Assembly (NCBI RefSeq): GCF_040739495.1
Contig: NZ_CP145263.1
Span: 1,488,001 to 1,552,000 of the forward strand
Origin: Staphylococcus capitis subsp. capitis
GTDB taxonomy: Bacteria; Bacillota; Bacilli; Staphylococcales; Staphylococcaceae
Reading direction: 5' to 3'
Length of the DNA: 64,000 nt
In this document: positions 40,632-51,740 of the stretch, piece by piece
Numbering within the stretch: the first letter of the stretch is position 1
Layout: the number at the start of each line of letters is the position of its first letter
Translations under genes and position numbers: made by a program
The notes under the pieces: generated by a model
The model's input: only the letters and a program-made list of their open reading frames with translations
What the model was told of the DNA's origin: nothing
Databases searched by the model: none

Positions 40632-41405
40632 TTATTTAGTTCTTTCTAATTCATCTAAGAACTTTTCTTTTTTAACTTTGATGAAAGTACCTTTCATACC
40701 TAGTGAACGTGATTCAATTACACCGGCGCTTTCTAATTTACGTAATGCATTTACAATAACAGATCTTGTAATACCAACACGATCAGCCACTTTAGAAGCG
40801 ATAAGTAAACCTTCGTTTCCACCTAACTCTTCAAAAATATGTTCAATCGCTTCTTTTTCAGAATAAGATAGCGAATTAATAGCCATTGTGATTGCAGCTT
40901 TATCACGAGCTTCTTTTTCAACCTCATTATGTTTCTCACGTAAGATTTCCATACCAATTACAGTTGCAGCGTATTCACCTAAAACTAGGTCGTTCTCATT
41001 AAAGTCATCTTGAACTCGACCTAAAACGAGCGTACCAAGTCGTTCTCCTCCGCCTAATATTGGGAAAATAGTTGTTCTACTATTTACAAAAACGTCTTTA
41101 TTTTCAGGAGGGAACACTGTTAAAACATTATCAATATCGATGTTAGATTGTGTTTGTTTAACATCCATAAGTTTCTCAGTATACTCACTAGGAATATGTC
41201 TTTCTTCTAACATATTAATAATTCGTTCACTCTTTAATAATTCGTTAAGACTCGACCCTAAAATTTTACCTCTTCTAGATACGATAAATACATTTGTTAC
41301 TGTAACGCTACTAATCGTTTGTGCAACATCTTTAAAGTCTACTGCAATGCCTTTATGTTTTTGTAATAACGTGTTTAATTCTCTAGTTTTAGATAATAAG
41401 CTCAT
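40632..41405 (-). CDS. codY: Global nutrient regulator CodY
   Basis: 257 residues from the ATG at 41405 (AAGGAG 7 nt before it). GTP- and branched-chain-amino-acid-sensing repressor of metabolism and virulence genes. The N-terminal GAF domain covers about 1-155; the C-terminal winged helix has [20 protein letters not shown] at about 204-223 and [10 protein letters not shown]. Last gene of the xerC-hslV-hslU-codY operon, the arrangement known from S. aureus and Bacillus. Confidence 0.98.
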   Translation of the reverse strand: MSLLSKTRELNTLLQKHKGIAVDFKDVAQTISSVTVTNVFIVSRRGKILGSSLNELLKSERIINMLEERHIPSEYTEKLMDVKQTQSNIDIDNVLTVFPPENKDVFVNSRTTIFPILGGGERLGTLVLGRVQDDFNENDLVLGEYAATVIGMEILREKHNEVEKEARDKAAITMAINSLSYSEKEAIEHIFEELGGNEGLLIASKVADRVGITRSVIVNALRKLESAGVIESRSLGMKGTFIKVKKEKFLDELERTK

Positions 41406-41427
41406 AATTTTTCTCCTTGTATTTGTA

Positions 41428-42831
41428 TTATAAAATAAATGCACTTAAATCCTTATTCGTTGAGATAGTTTTTAGTTTATCGTCAACATATTGTGGTGTT
41501 ATGTCTACAACAGCATGTGGCATATTTGGTGCTTCGAATGATAAATCTTCAAGCATCTTTTCTAAAATTGTGTGTAATCTACGAGCACCAATATTATCAG
41601 TGTCTTGGTTGACTTGATAAGCAATTTCAGCTAAACGTTTGACCGCTTCTTCCGTGAAGTTTACAGTCACTTCTTCAGTTTGAAGTAACGCTTCATATTG
41701 CTTAATTAATGATAATTTAGGCTCTGTAAGAATTCGAACAAAGTCGTCTACAGAAAGACTTTCAAGTTCAACTCTGATAGGGAAACGACCTTGTAATTCT
41801 GGAATCAAATCACTGGGTTTTGATACGTGAAACGCACCAGCGCCAATAAATAGCATGTGTTCAGTATTTACAGTACCATACTTAGTTTGAATCATGCTAC
41901 CTTCAAGGATTGGTAAAATATCTCTTTGAACACCTTGGCGCGAAACATCTTGGCCGCTATTGTGATTATTTGTAGCCACTTTATCAATTTCATCTATAAA
42001 GATGATGCCCATTTGTTCTGCAAGCTCTAAAGCTTCTTGATTTGCTGTCTCTTGATCAATAAGTTCATCAGCATAATCATCAGCAAGAATTTTTCTTGCT
42101 GTTTCAACAGATACCTCTCGTTCAACTTTTTTCTTAGGCATCAGTTGGTTCATCATATCTTGCATTTGTTGATTTTGATTTGTTCCTAACATGCCCATAG
42201 CAGCTGGATCTTGCTCTACTTTAATTCTTACTTTTTCTTTTTCAAGTTTACCTTCTTCTAATTGTTTCTTAATTTCTGAACGCTTAGTCTTTATCTCTTC
42301 AGTAGGTGGATCTTCCTCTTCTTCATTATTTTGACCAAAGTTTGGAATCGCACCTCCGAACAGATTCTCAAGTGGATTATTTCCTTGAGAAGCCTTCTTC
42401 TTCATGCTTGGCACTAACAATTTAACCAGCTTATCATTTGCTTTAGCGATGGCTTCATCTTTGACGAGTGCTTTCTTCTCCTCTTTCACTAAACGTACAG
42501 CTACGTCAACTAAGTCTCTTACCATACTTTCAACGTCTCGACCTACATAACCTACTTCAGTAAATTTAGTAGCCTCAACTTTAATGAAAGGTGCACCAAC
42601 TATTTTAGCCATTCGTCTTGCTATTTCAGTTTTACCAACGCCAGTCGGCCCAATCATTAAAATGTTTTTAGGTGCGATTTCTTGTTTAGCTTCTTCGTCT
42701 AATAAACTTCTTCTATAGCGATTTCTTAATGCAATCGCTACTTTACGTTTTGCGTCATCTTGTCCAACAATGTATTCATTCAATTTAGATACGATATCTT
42801 TTGGAGTCAATTTAATTCCATTTGTATCCAT
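41428..42831 (-). CDS. hslU: ATP-dependent protease ATPase subunit HslU
   Basis: 467 residues from the ATG at 42831; an ATG at 42840 lies directly on the ribosome-binding site. AAA+ unfoldase that feeds HslV. Walker A GPTGVGKT at 61-68, Walker [10 protein letters not shown], the intermediate domain about 110-235 (charged, with a Gln/Met-rich stretch), sensor region [12 protein letters not shown], and C-terminal tail [11 protein letters not shown], which docks into HslV. Confidence 0.97.
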   Translation of the reverse strand: MDTNGIKLTPKDIVSKLNEYIVGQDDAKRKVAIALRNRYRRSLLDEEAKQEIAPKNILMIGPTGVGKTEIARRMAKIVGAPFIKVEATKFTEVGYVGRDVESMVRDLVDVAVRLVKEEKKALVKDEAIAKANDKLVKLLVPSMKKKASQGNNPLENLFGGAIPNFGQNNEEEEDPPTEEIKTKRSEIKKQLEEGKLEKEKVRIKVEQDPAAMGMLGTNQNQQMQDMMNQLMPKKKVEREVSVETARKILADDYADELIDQETANQEALELAEQMGIIFIDEIDKVATNNHNSGQDVSRQGVQRDILPILEGSMIQTKYGTVNTEHMLFIGAGAFHVSKPSDLIPELQGRFPIRVELESLSVDDFVRILTEPKLSLIKQYEALLQTEEVTVNFTEEAVKRLAEIAYQVNQDTDNIGARRLHTILEKMLEDLSFEAPNMPHAVVDITPQYVDDKLKTISTNKDLSAFIL

Positions 42832-42915
42832 ATATAACATTCCTCCATCTTGTTACTTTGTAACAAAGATTCATTTCCTAATTTAATAAAAATAAAATCA
42901 CATTATGCAATTCGA

Positions 42916-43458
42916 CTACAATGTCTCAACGATAATATTATCATTAGTAAATACGCAAATGTCTGCAGCAACTTTTAAGCTCTCGTAAGCCATGTCTTTA
43001 GCAGAAAGTTGTGAAGCATGTCTCTTAAGCGCACGACCAGCACTTAACGCGTAGTTACCTCCAGATCCAATAGCTATAAGGTCATCGTCTGGCGCAATAA
43101 CTTCGCCCGTACCACTTACAACAAGAATTGCATCTTTATTCATAACTATAAGCATTGCTTCTAATTGTCTTAGTTGCTTATCTCCACGCCATTCTTGTGC
43201 TAATTCAACTGCTGCACGTTCTAAATTCCCACTAAATTGTTGTAGCTTTGTTTCAAACTTTTCGAAAAGCGTGAATGCATCAGCGACACTCCCAGCAAAT
43301 CCTGCTAAAACTTTCCCCTCATATAAACGTCTTACTTTTCTAGCAGTTTGTTTCATAATGACTTGTTGTCCTAGAGTAACCTGTCCGTCACCTGCCATTG
43401 CAGCTTCTCCATTATGACGTACAGCATATATTGTTGTTGCATGTAAAGTATTACTCAT
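42916..43458 (-). CDS. hslV: ATP-dependent protease peptidase subunit HslV
   Basis: 180 residues. Proteasome-beta-like N-terminal nucleophile peptidase, partner of HslU. The conserved [10 protein letters not shown] is preceded by seven residues (MSNTLHA), so the putative threonine nucleophile is T8, not residue 2 as in most HslV proteins, and needs processing or works with an extension. [14 protein letters not shown] and the [15 protein letters not shown] segment are typical. It begins 3 nt after the xerC stop. Confidence 0.96.
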   Translation of the reverse strand: MSNTLHATTIYAVRHNGEAAMAGDGQVTLGQQVIMKQTARKVRRLYEGKVLAGFAGSVADAFTLFEKFETKLQQFSGNLERAAVELAQEWRGDKQLRQLEAMLIVMNKDAILVVSGTGEVIAPDDDLIAIGSGGNYALSAGRALKRHASQLSAKDMAYESLKVAADICVFTNDNIIVETL

Positions 43459-43461
43459 AAC

Positions 43462-44352
43462 TTACTCTCCTTTTTTTGCTCGAGGATGTGCATTTAAATA
43501 AACCTTACGAAGTTGTTGATTTGAAACATGAGTATAACGTCCTGTCGTTGATAAATTAACATGACCTAAAAGAGATTGTACTGTTCTCAAATCAGCACCT
43601 TGATTTAATAAATGCGTTGCAAACGTATGTCTAAGCTTATGTGGGTGTATATCTGTGACACCTGCAGTACGTTTAACTACATCGTTAAGGACGTACCTCA
43701 CACCACGTTCAGTGATAGGCGCACCACTCATATTAACTATAAGATATTCATGATCACTAGATTTTCTAGGTTGAAATTCATCTAAATATCTTTCAATACT
43801 TTGCTTACAAAATTCACCAAAAGGAATGAAACGTTCTTTATTACCTTTACCTAAAACTTTCACACCAGGTAAATTCATATCTATATCTTTAATTTTGATA
43901 TTAATTAATTCTGACACACGTATTCCTGTTGCATATAATAATTCAATAATAACCCTATCTCGCATGCCCTTTTTGTTATCTTGCTCTACAGTTTGAAATA
44001 AAGCTTCCATTTCCTCTTCATAGAAAAATTGAGGAAGGTACTGCTCTTTCTTAGGGTGTACAAGTTGAACAAAGGGGTTAACTATTAATTCATCTTGAGT
44101 CATCCAATATTCATAAAAAGTACGTAAAGTAGAAATTTTCCTAGATACCGTCGTTCTTTTTAAATTATGAGAATATAAAAATGCTAAATAATTTCTAGCG
44201 TCTTTATATTCAAATGTTGCTAAATCTAAATGTTCACTAACTAAAAAGTCATTAAATTGAATCAAATCATCATGATAGGATTTCAAAGTATATTCTGAAA
44301 AATTTCTTTCTACCTTTAACATATATAAAAATGTTTTTTGGATTTCATTCAA
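43462..44352 (-). CDS. xerC: Tyrosine recombinase XerC
   Basis: 296 residues. Resolves chromosome dimers at dif with XerD. N-terminal SAM-like domain (about 1-85), catalytic domain with ATGIRVSEL (Arg), [11 protein letters not shown] (Lys), [12 protein letters not shown] (His-x2-Arg), [15 protein letters not shown] (His and the nucleophile Tyr). The start is TTG at 44352 with GGAGG about 9 nt upstream. First gene of the codY operon. Confidence 0.96.
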   Translation of the reverse strand: MNEIQKTFLYMLKVERNFSEYTLKSYHDDLIQFNDFLVSEHLDLATFEYKDARNYLAFLYSHNLKRTTVSRKISTLRTFYEYWMTQDELIVNPFVQLVHPKKEQYLPQFFYEEEMEALFQTVEQDNKKGMRDRVIIELLYATGIRVSELINIKIKDIDMNLPGVKVLGKGNKERFIPFGEFCKQSIERYLDEFQPRKSSDHEYLIVNMSGAPITERGVRYVLNDVVKRTAGVTDIHPHKLRHTFATHLLNQGADLRTVQSLLGHVNLSTTGRYTHVSNQQLRKVYLNAHPRAKKGE

Positions 44353-44420
44353 TATAATTCCCCTCCATCATATTGCATTGTAGCATATGAATGATAGGGC
44401 ATACAGTAATTTGGTAATCA

Positions 44421-44449
44421 ATTCAAAATCTTTAGAGAATTAATGTCAA
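44421..44449 (-). promoter_or_regulatory. Candidate promoter of xerC-hslVU-codY
   Basis: Perfect TTGACA (44444-44449) with a weak TTGAAT -10 (44421-44426), spacer 17 nt, about 70 nt upstream of xerC. Confidence 0.45.
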
Positions 44450-44537
44450 AAAGAATTTATAAATCCTTGAATCATTAGACCTGAATAGCAAGGTGTAAAA
44501 AGTCATCTTTTCACCTAACAATGTACAATTTCTTCAT

Positions 44538-44573
44538 AAAAAAACTAGGTAGTAAAATTTTTACTACCCAGTT
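44538..44573 (-). terminator. Terminator after trmFO
   Basis: Stem GGGTAGTAAA / TTTACTACC with flanking pairs and a T7 tail on the minus strand, 17 nt after the trmFO stop. Confidence 0.9.
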
Positions 44574-44589
44574 GAACTACTACCGCTCA

Positions 44590-45897
44590 TTAAAGTGTTT
44601 GTTTATAATTATCAAGATATTCAAGCGCTCTATTCGCTTGAGCTTCATATCTTTCTTTTTTATCTTTAATTCGTTTTTCTAATGACGGTAATAAACCGAA
44701 ATTAGCATTCATAGGTTGGAAATTTTTCTCGTTTTTAGCGTGAGAAATATAATAGGCCATACTTCCTATCATTGTCTCTCTAGGGAAAATAACTTCCCCT
44801 TTACCAGCAAGTTTATGCGCAAGATTAATTCCAGCAACTAAACCACTGGCCGCACTTTCTACATAACCTTCTACGCCAGTCATTTGACCTGCGAAATAAA
44901 GATGCTCGTGTCCCTCAAGCTCATATTTCTCATTTAGAACATCAGGAGAGTTGATAAATGTATTACGGTGCATCACACCATATCTCACTATATCCACATT
45001 CTCTAACCCAGGAATGAGACGTATAACTTCTTTTTGTGCGCCCCATTTTAAATGGGTTTGGAAACCTACAATATTATATAGTGTTCCTGCTGCATCATCT
45101 TGTCTCAATTGTACAACCGCATATGGGCGTTCACCTGTTTTAGGATCTTCGAGTCCTACAGGTTTCATTGGACCAAATAATAATGTTTTACGACCTCTTT
45201 CAGCCATTACTTCGAAAGGCATACACCCTTCAAAATATTTTTCTTTTTCAAATTCATTAACAGGTGCAACTTCAGCTTCTAATACAGCATCATAAAATCT
45301 ATTAAATTCTTCCTCGGTCATAGGACAATTAAGATATGCCGCTTCACCTTTATCATAGCGAGATTTTAAGTAAACTTTATTCATATCTATTGTATCTTTT
45401 TCTACAATTGGCGCTGCTGCATCATAAAAGTAAAGTTGATCTTTGCCTGTAATATCAACGATTTCTTGTGCTAAATGTTCAGTAGTTAAAGGACCTGTAG
45501 CTATAATTGTATATCCCTCAGGAATATGATTAACTTCCTTATTTAATACTGTTACATTTGGATGGTTACGTAGCGTATCAGTGATATATCCAGCGAAATC
45601 ATGTCTATCTACAGCTAGAGCTCCCCCAGCTGGAACGCGTGCTTTATCTGCTGCTTGAATAATAAGAGAATCTAGACGTCTCATTTCTTCTTTAAGCACA
45701 CCAACAGCATTTGTCAGAGAATTACCTCTTAATGAATTAGAACATACAAGTTCAGCAAATTTATCAGTGTGATGAGCTGGAGTTTGTTTAACTGGTCTCA
45801 TTTCAATTAAATTAACATTTAAACCACGCTGAGCTAACTGATATGCCGCCTCAGAACCGGCCAATCCGGCTCCAATGACATTAACTGTTTGAGTCAT
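44590..45897 (-). CDS. trmFO: FAD-dependent tRNA (uracil-54) methyltransferase TrmFO
   Basis: 435 residues from the ATG at 45897, which gives a 6-nt spacer from AGGAGG; an ATG one codon earlier leaves only 3 nt. Makes m5U54 in tRNA with methylene-tetrahydrofolate. FAD-binding [15 protein letters not shown] at 6-20, the conserved [12 protein letters not shown] with the nucleophilic cysteine, and [20 protein letters not shown] near residue 335. It follows topA by 25 nt. Confidence 0.97.
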   Translation of the reverse strand: MTQTVNVIGAGLAGSEAAYQLAQRGLNVNLIEMRPVKQTPAHHTDKFAELVCSNSLRGNSLTNAVGVLKEEMRRLDSLIIQAADKARVPAGGALAVDRHDFAGYITDTLRNHPNVTVLNKEVNHIPEGYTIIATGPLTTEHLAQEIVDITGKDQLYFYDAAAPIVEKDTIDMNKVYLKSRYDKGEAAYLNCPMTEEEFNRFYDAVLEAEVAPVNEFEKEKYFEGCMPFEVMAERGRKTLLFGPMKPVGLEDPKTGERPYAVVQLRQDDAAGTLYNIVGFQTHLKWGAQKEVIRLIPGLENVDIVRYGVMHRNTFINSPDVLNEKYELEGHEHLYFAGQMTGVEGYVESAASGLVAGINLAHKLAGKGEVIFPRETMIGSMAYYISHAKNEKNFQPMNANFGLLPSLEKRIKDKKERYEAQANRALEYLDNYKQTL

Positions 45898-45922
45898 CAT
45901 TTTCCTCCTAATTTAATTTTAC

Positions 45923-47992
45923 CTATTTTTGAACCTCTTCTTTGTAATCACAGTTAGAACATACTACTTGGCTACTTCTGCCCTTTTTCTTATCTACTAA
46001 GTAGTGGTTACATTTAGGACAATCTCTGCCTACTGGTTTATCCCAAGAAATGAAGTCACAATCGGGATATTGAGAGCATCCGTAAAATATTCTATTTTTC
46101 TTAGATTTACGTTCAACTACTTCACCCTCATTACATTTAGGGCATTTTACTCCGATAGATTTAACTATAGCTTTAGTGTTACGACAATCAGGGAAATTAG
46201 AACACGCCATAAACTTTCCATATCTTCCCATTTTAATAACCATAGGTGAGCCACATACTTCACAATCTTCTCCGGCTGGTTCGTCTTTAATTTCTATTTT
46301 TTCCATTTCCTCTTCAGCGCGTTCAACATCTTGTTTGAAACTATTATAGAAATCACCGACAACTTTACGCCAGTTAGTGTCTCCCTCAGCTATTTTATCT
46401 AATAAAGTTTCCATGTTAACGGTAAACTCTACATCAATAATTTCTGGGAAGTACTCTTGAACTTGTTCATAAACAATTTCACCAAGTTCTGTTGGAACAA
46501 AACGTTTACTTTCTAATTTAACGTAGTTACGTTTTTGAATAGTATCTATAGTTGGAGCATAAGTTGAAGGTCTTCCTATTTTAAGTTCCTCTAATGTCTT
46601 AACTAAACGTGCTTCTGTATAACGTGGAGGCGGTTGAGTAAAGTGTTGTGCAGGTTCAATTTGAGTTGCTGTAACTTTATCGCCTTCCTCTAATTTAGGA
46701 AGTTTGTTTTCCTTATCATTTTCCTTGTCATCTTTAGCTTCAACATAAAGCGTCATGAAACCTTTGAATTTGATAGTCTGACCATTTGCTCTAAACTTAA
46801 TATCATTTTGAGTAACATCGAGTGCAATAGTATCTAAAATAGCCGGAGCCATTTGACTTGCCACAAAACGTTCCCATATTAATTTATATAAACGATGCTG
46901 GTCTCTAGTTAAATATGGCTTCATGTCGTCTGGTGTTCTAAGAGTACTTGTAGGTCTAATCGCTTCATGGGCATCTTGATCACCTTGTTTACCAGTTGCC
47001 TTACGTTTAGACACATATTCTTTACCGTATTTGTCAGTGATATAATTATGAGCTTCTGACTTTGCAGAGTCTGATATACGTGTAGAGTCCGTACGCATAT
47101 AAGTAATCAAACCGATAGTACCTTGACGTTTTAAATCAATACCTTCATATAATTGTTGCGCTAACATCATAGTTTTACGAGCTTTGAAGTTTAGCTTACG
47201 TGCAGCCTCTTGTTGTAGAGTTGAAGTAGTAAATGGGTTAGCTGGATTTCGTGTTTTTTCTTTCTTATTTACATTAGTAATCTCAAATTGATCCCCATCA
47301 AGAGCTGCTGTTATTTTCTCAACGTCTTCTTTTGTATTTAATTTATAAGGTTTATTTTTAAAATGAAGGAATTTAGCATTAAATTTAGACTTTTTATACC
47401 TAAATTCCCCTTCAATAGTCCAATATTCTTCAGGTTTGAAATTACGTATTTCATTTTCTCGATCGATAACTAAACGTAGAGCTACTGACTGAACACGTCC
47501 CGCAGATAATCCTTTTTTAACTTTCTTCCATAATACAGGAGAAATGTTATAACCTACTAGTCTATCTAGAATACGGCGAGCTTGTTGAGCATCAACTAAA
47601 TCCATTTCAATACCTCTAGGGTGTTTGAAACTATCTTTAACCGCATCTTTTGTAATTTCATTAAATACTACTCTGTTTTCTTTTGAGTCTTCTAATTCTA
47701 AAATTTTTGATAAATGCCAGGCAATCGCTTCACCTTCACGGTCGGGGTCACTAGCGAGAAATACTTTTTTAGCTTTTTTAGCATATTTCTTTAAATCTTT
47801 AACAACCGGACCTTTACCGCGAATTGTAATATATTTTGGTTCATAGTTATCTTCAGTATCGACACCCATTTGACTTCTAGGCAAGTCACGTACGTGTCCC
47901 ATTGAAGCGATAACTTTGTATCTTTTTCCTAAATATTTTTCAATGGTTTTAGCTTTTGCAGGCGACTCAACTATGACTAAATTATCTGCCAA
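45923..47992 (-). CDS. topA: DNA topoisomerase I
   Basis: 689 residues. Relaxes negative supercoils. TOPRIM domain at the N-terminus ([29 protein letters not shown]), the active-site tyrosine in [11 protein letters not shown] near 301, and three C-terminal four-cysteine zinc ribbons from about residue 575 (CEVCG..CSNFPDC, CPKCN..CSQYPDC, CPKCN..CSNC). A good promoter lies upstream. Probably cotranscribed with trmFO. Confidence 0.98.
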   Translation of the reverse strand: MADNLVIVESPAKAKTIEKYLGKRYKVIASMGHVRDLPRSQMGVDTEDNYEPKYITIRGKGPVVKDLKKYAKKAKKVFLASDPDREGEAIAWHLSKILELEDSKENRVVFNEITKDAVKDSFKHPRGIEMDLVDAQQARRILDRLVGYNISPVLWKKVKKGLSAGRVQSVALRLVIDRENEIRNFKPEEYWTIEGEFRYKKSKFNAKFLHFKNKPYKLNTKEDVEKITAALDGDQFEITNVNKKEKTRNPANPFTTSTLQQEAARKLNFKARKTMMLAQQLYEGIDLKRQGTIGLITYMRTDSTRISDSAKSEAHNYITDKYGKEYVSKRKATGKQGDQDAHEAIRPTSTLRTPDDMKPYLTRDQHRLYKLIWERFVASQMAPAILDTIALDVTQNDIKFRANGQTIKFKGFMTLYVEAKDDKENDKENKLPKLEEGDKVTATQIEPAQHFTQPPPRYTEARLVKTLEELKIGRPSTYAPTIDTIQKRNYVKLESKRFVPTELGEIVYEQVQEYFPEIIDVEFTVNMETLLDKIAEGDTNWRKVVGDFYNSFKQDVERAEEEMEKIEIKDEPAGEDCEVCGSPMVIKMGRYGKFMACSNFPDCRNTKAIVKSIGVKCPKCNEGEVVERKSKKNRIFYGCSQYPDCDFISWDKPVGRDCPKCNHYLVDKKKGRSSQVVCSNCDYKEEVQK

Positions 47993-48030
47993 AGTGATTT
48001 CCCCCTTGCAAATTGAATTACTAAAGATAA

Positions 48031-48060
48031 ATGATAAACGCTTAATTTTGTGTTTGTCAA
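48031..48060 (-). promoter_or_regulatory. topA promoter
   Basis: TTGACA (48055-48060) and TATCAT (48031-48036) on the minus strand, spacer 18 nt, about 40 nt upstream of topA. Confidence 0.65.
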
Positions 48061-48175
48061 CGTTTTAATTTTTAATTTCTCATTTTGTTACAAATATTAT
48101 TAATTTTGTCACATAAAACTTTAACTAATTTAATACATGTCACTCACTATAAATAGAGGTATATTCATTAGTATT

Positions 48176-49048
48176 TTAGAAATTGTAGTCCGAAAGGATA
48201 CTACTTTCATCTAAAACTACTTGTGCACCCTCTTGAAGCCTAAGTAAATTACTTTTGGTCATAGGATTGAACATTGATCCTGGTAAAACATATACATTTC
48301 GATTTTGTTCTAAAGCGCAATCTACTGTTATTTGACTACCACTTATTTCCTCTGCTTCTGTAATTAATAAACCTCGAGCGAGACCACTAATCAATCTATT
48401 TCTTTCTGGAAATTTATATCTGGATATAGGAGAATGCGGCGGATACTCACTTATAACGAGCCCTTCTCGTTCGACACTCTCTCTTGTTTTAAAAGTTGAT
48501 TTAGGATAATGATATGAATGTCCAAAACCAAGAACTCCTATTGTTGGCAGTTGATTTTTTAGTGCAACTTGATGAGCTACACTATCTGCACCGTATGCTA
48601 ATCCTGATATAATCGTCATTTTTAGTTGTTTAAATGAGGGAAATAGATATTCTAATGCTTGTGTGGTATATGAAGTGGACTTTCTTGATCCTATAACAGC
48701 TAAAGTATGCGGATAGTTAAATAGTTGTTTATTTCCTTTGTAAAATATTATATATGGAAAATCATAAATTTCTTTAAGTAATTGAGGATAATTTTTATCA
48801 AAGTAAGTTAAAAATTTGAGGTTCTTTTTTGACATTTCTTGAAGTAGAACTTCTGTATCAAGTGATTTAAATAAGTTGAATTTTTTCTTCAATGTGGAGG
48901 TGGTTTGTCTTATAGTCCAATCTTCAATCATTTCTTTTTGAGTTGGAGGGCTTTCTGATATAACTTCAGGGTAATCTTTAATGAATTGATGAATTTGAGT
49001 GGTGGTGAAATTAGCCCAATAGAGCTTCAATAAAATATGTTGGATCAC
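48176..49048 (-). CDS. dprA: DNA-processing protein DprA
   Basis: 290 residues. Single-strand-DNA-binding RecA loader used in natural transformation. The Rossmann-like DprA domain covers about 75-285: AVIGSRKSTSYT, ISGLAYGADSVAHQ, and FPERNRLISGLARGLLITEA with the ssDNA-binding basic residues. It lacks the C-terminal winged-helix extension of longer homologues. It sits upstream of topA, the usual Firmicutes order. Confidence 0.95.
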   Translation of the reverse strand: MIQHILLKLYWANFTTTQIHQFIKDYPEVISESPPTQKEMIEDWTIRQTTSTLKKKFNLFKSLDTEVLLQEMSKKNLKFLTYFDKNYPQLLKEIYDFPYIIFYKGNKQLFNYPHTLAVIGSRKSTSYTTQALEYLFPSFKQLKMTIISGLAYGADSVAHQVALKNQLPTIGVLGFGHSYHYPKSTFKTRESVEREGLVISEYPPHSPISRYKFPERNRLISGLARGLLITEAEEISGSQITVDCALEQNRNVYVLPGSMFNPMTKSNLLRLQEGAQVVLDESSILSDYNF

Positions 49049-49228
49049 TAGTATTACTCCTTTAGAAGTATTATAGCTTAATTTAACTTAGATGGTTGTT
49101 ACTATTCAAAGACATATTAGTGCTAAATTTAATGTATTTGTAAGGAGTAAATTTTTAATAACAACGTTCATTAAATTATGACGAGTTTCTACTATTATAT
49201 ATGTATCTTATACTCAGACAATAAAAAA
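49049..49228. other. Gene-free stretch upstream of dprA
   Basis: AT-rich sequence with no open reading frame I can support. It probably includes the dprA promoter; I could not pick one confidently. In S. aureus, as I recall, lytN and fmhC lie between dprA and sucD, but no trace of them is visible here. Confidence 0.5.
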
Positions 49229-49395
49229 GGGGGTAAGACAGAAATATAATTTATCAAAATTATTTTCGCTGTTCTCCCCCCAACTTGCATTGTTTGTAGA
49301 ATTTCATTTTAAAGAAATTCTCTATGTTGGGGCCCCGCAACTTGCATTGTTTGTAAAATTTCATTTTAATGAAATTCTCTATGTTGGGGTCCCGC
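49229..49395. repeat. STAR-type intergenic repeat element
   Basis: Two 57-nt direct units (49281-49337 and 49338-49394) begin CAACTTGCATTGTTTGTA and end with TATGTTGGGGCCCC (49323-49336) or TATGTTGGGGTCCC (49380-49393), matching the published STAR core TNTGTTGNGGCCCN. Each unit holds a small hairpin (GAATTTC / GAAATTC). Just before them, 49229-49280 forms a larger GGGGG..GACAG / CTGT..CCCCC stem. Confidence 0.85.
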
Positions 49396-49487
49396 AGCAA
49401 GGATGACTAGGATTGAAAGAAGCTTAATATAAGCGTACTTTTAATTCAGACATCTACTGCCTATATCTTAAAAAAGACTGAGACAAT

Positions 49488-49519
49488 AAAAAAACTCGAA
49501 CCTCATTAAAGGTTCGAGT
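49488..49519 (-). terminator. Terminator after sucD
   Basis: Perfect 10-bp stem ACTCGAACCT / AGGTTCGAGT (49494-49503 with 49510-49519) and a T7 tail on the minus strand, 17 nt after the sucD stop. Confidence 0.92.
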
Positions 49520-49536
49520 CAATTAAACTCTATCGA

Positions 49537-50445
49537 TTATTTATCAACTGTTAATAGTTCATCATAGATTCCAGCTTTTTTAGCTGCATCGATTAGAGTT
49601 GTACCAATTTCTGAAGGTGTATCTGCAGTTTCAACACCACAATCATTTAACGTTTTGATTTTTTCATCTGCAGTACCTTTACCACCAGAGATAATTGCAC
49701 CAGCGTGTCCCATACGTTTACCTGGAGGTGCAGTTTGACCACCGATGAATCCTACAACTGGTTTATTCATGTTTTGTTTAATCCATTGAGCAGCTTCCTC
49801 TTCAGCAGTACCACCGATTTCACCAATCATTACTACTGCTTTAGTCTCAGGATCTTCATTGAATTCTTTTAATACATCAATGAAGTTTGTACCATTAACT
49901 GGGTCACCACCGATACCAACAGCCGTTGTTTGACCAATGCCTTCTTCAGTTAATTGGTGTACCGCTTCATAAGTTAAGGTACCTGAACGAGATACAACGC
50001 CTACGTGACCTTTTTTATGGATGTATCCAGGCATGATTCCGATTTTACACTCATCAGCTGTAATAACCCCTGGGCAGTTTGGCCCTACTAAACGAGTTTT
50101 ACGTCCTTGTAAATAACGGTTAACTTTAACCATATCCACAACAGGAATATGTTCAGTAATACAGATAACCATATCTAATTCAGCTTCAGCGGCTTCTAAA
50201 ATAGAGTCTGCAGCGAATGGTGCTGGAACGTATACTACTGATACGTTTGCGCCAGTTTCATTTTTAGCTTCTTCAACTGTATTATAAACTGGAACACCTT
50301 CTACAACTTGTCCACCTTTGCCTGGTGTTACCCCTGCGACAATTTGTGTTCCATAATCAAGCATTTGTTTTGTATGGAAAAGGGCAGTAGACCCTGTGAT
50401 ACCTTGTACCATTACTTTCGTATTTTTATCAATAAATACACTCAT
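49537..50445 (-). CDS. sucD: Succinyl-CoA ligase, alpha subunit
   Basis: 302 residues. TCA-cycle enzyme that interconverts succinyl-CoA and succinate with nucleotide triphosphate. CoA-binding Rossmann domain ([17 protein letters not shown] at 13-29), the phospho-histidine in [12 protein letters not shown] at about residue 247, and GPNCPGVI in the middle. It lies 21 nt after sucC. Confidence 0.97.
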   Translation of the reverse strand: MSVFIDKNTKVMVQGITGSTALFHTKQMLDYGTQIVAGVTPGKGGQVVEGVPVYNTVEEAKNETGANVSVVYVPAPFAADSILEAAEAELDMVICITEHIPVVDMVKVNRYLQGRKTRLVGPNCPGVITADECKIGIMPGYIHKKGHVGVVSRSGTLTYEAVHQLTEEGIGQTTAVGIGGDPVNGTNFIDVLKEFNEDPETKAVVMIGEIGGTAEEEAAQWIKQNMNKPVVGFIGGQTAPPGKRMGHAGAIISGGKGTADEKIKTLNDCGVETADTPSEIGTTLIDAAKKAGIYDELLTVDK

Positions 50446-50466
50446 CTTAGTGCTCCCATCCTTTCC

Positions 50467-51633
50467 TTACGCTTCTTTAACAAGTTTAACGATTTTTTGT
50501 GCACCTTCAGCCATAGTAGCTGCTGGTTCAATAGCTAAACCTGAGTCGTTTAAGATTTCTTTACCGCGCTCAACATTTGTACCTTCTAAACGTACTACTA
50601 ATGGTAAAGTTAATTCTACTTCTTTAACTGCTGCTACGATACCTTCTGCGATAACGTCACATTTCATAATTCCACCAAAGATATTTACAAAGATACCTCT
50701 TACATTGTCATCACCTAAAATGATTTTGAACGCTTCAGTAACTTTTTCTTTAGTAGCACCGCCACCAACATCTAAGAAGTTAGCTGGATTTCCACCAAAA
50801 TGATTAATAGTATCCATTGTTGCCATAGCTAAACCTGCACCGTTAACCATACAACCGATATCGCCGTCTAAAGCGATATATGATAAGTCATATTTTGATG
50901 CTTCGATTTCTTTAGGATCTTCTTCTTCTAAATCACGTAATTCAACGATATCTTTATGTCTAAATAAAGCGTTATCGTCAAAGTTTAATTTAGCATCTAG
51001 AGCTAATACTTGTCCGTCACCAGTAGTTACTAGTGGATTAATTTCCACGATAGAGCAATCTTTTTCGATGAACACGTTATAAAGTGCTAATAAGAATTTA
51101 GTTGCTTTACCAATAGATTCTTTAGGAATATTAATATTGAAAGCAATACGACGTGCTTGATAAGGAGATAAACCTACGACTGGGTCGATAGTTTCTTTAA
51201 AGATTTTTTCAGGTGTCTTAGCTGCTACTTCTTCAATCTCAGTACCACCCTCTTCAGACGCCATTAAAGTAACTTTGTCTGTTGCACGGTCAATTACAAA
51301 ACCAACATAATATTCTTTCTGAATATCGCAACCTTGTTCGATATATAAGCGTTTAACTTCTTTACCTTCAGGTCCTGTTTGGTGAGTAACTAATTGTTTC
51401 CCTAATAATTCATTAGCGTAAGTTTCAACTTCAGAAAGTGATTTAGCAATTTTTACACCGCCTGCTTTACCTCTACCCCCAGCGTGTATTTGTGCTTTAA
51501 CCACATATACATCTGAATCTAATTCTTTCGCTTTTTCCACCGCTTCTTCAGCAGTGAATGCTACTCGTCCTTCTGGAACAGCTACGCCCATAGAACGAAA
51601 TATTTCTTTACCTTGATACTCGTGGATATTCAT
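50467..51633 (-). CDS. sucC: Succinyl-CoA ligase, beta subunit
   Basis: 388 residues. ATP-grasp subunit that fixes nucleotide and succinate specificity. [17 protein letters not shown] at the start, [17 protein letters not shown] at 45-61, and the C-terminal CoA-ligase-like domain with [18 protein letters not shown]. First gene of sucCD, with a consensus-like promoter that contains a cre-like site. Confidence 0.97.
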   Translation of the reverse strand: MNIHEYQGKEIFRSMGVAVPEGRVAFTAEEAVEKAKELDSDVYVVKAQIHAGGRGKAGGVKIAKSLSEVETYANELLGKQLVTHQTGPEGKEVKRLYIEQGCDIQKEYYVGFVIDRATDKVTLMASEEGGTEIEEVAAKTPEKIFKETIDPVVGLSPYQARRIAFNINIPKESIGKATKFLLALYNVFIEKDCSIVEINPLVTTGDGQVLALDAKLNFDDNALFRHKDIVELRDLEEEDPKEIEASKYDLSYIALDGDIGCMVNGAGLAMATMDTINHFGGNPANFLDVGGGATKEKVTEAFKIILGDDNVRGIFVNIFGGIMKCDVIAEGIVAAVKEVELTLPLVVRLEGTNVERGKEILNDSGLAIEPAATMAEGAQKIVKLVKEA

Positions 51634-51671
51634 CTTCCATCCTCCTGTTTCTTAGGTTAAGTTCCCTTTTA

Positions 51672-51700
51672 ATTATAAAAAATGAAAGCGCTATTGTAAA
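51672..51700 (-). promoter_or_regulatory. sucCD promoter
   Basis: TTTACA (51695-51700) and a perfect TATAAT (51672-51677) on the minus strand with the ideal 17-nt spacer, about 40 nt upstream of sucC. Confidence 0.75.
51683..51696. promoter_or_regulatory. cre-like (CcpA) site inside the sucCD promoter
   Basis: TGAAAGCGCTATTG matches the cre consensus TGWNANCGNTNWCA at 12 of 14 positions (last two differ). It lies between and partly over the -35 and -10 elements, where a bound repressor would block polymerase. CcpA repression of TCA-cycle genes is established in staphylococci; use of this site is inferred. Confidence 0.55.
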
Positions 51701-51740
51701 CTGAAAGACCATATTTTTTGCAATTAAATCAAAATTCAAA

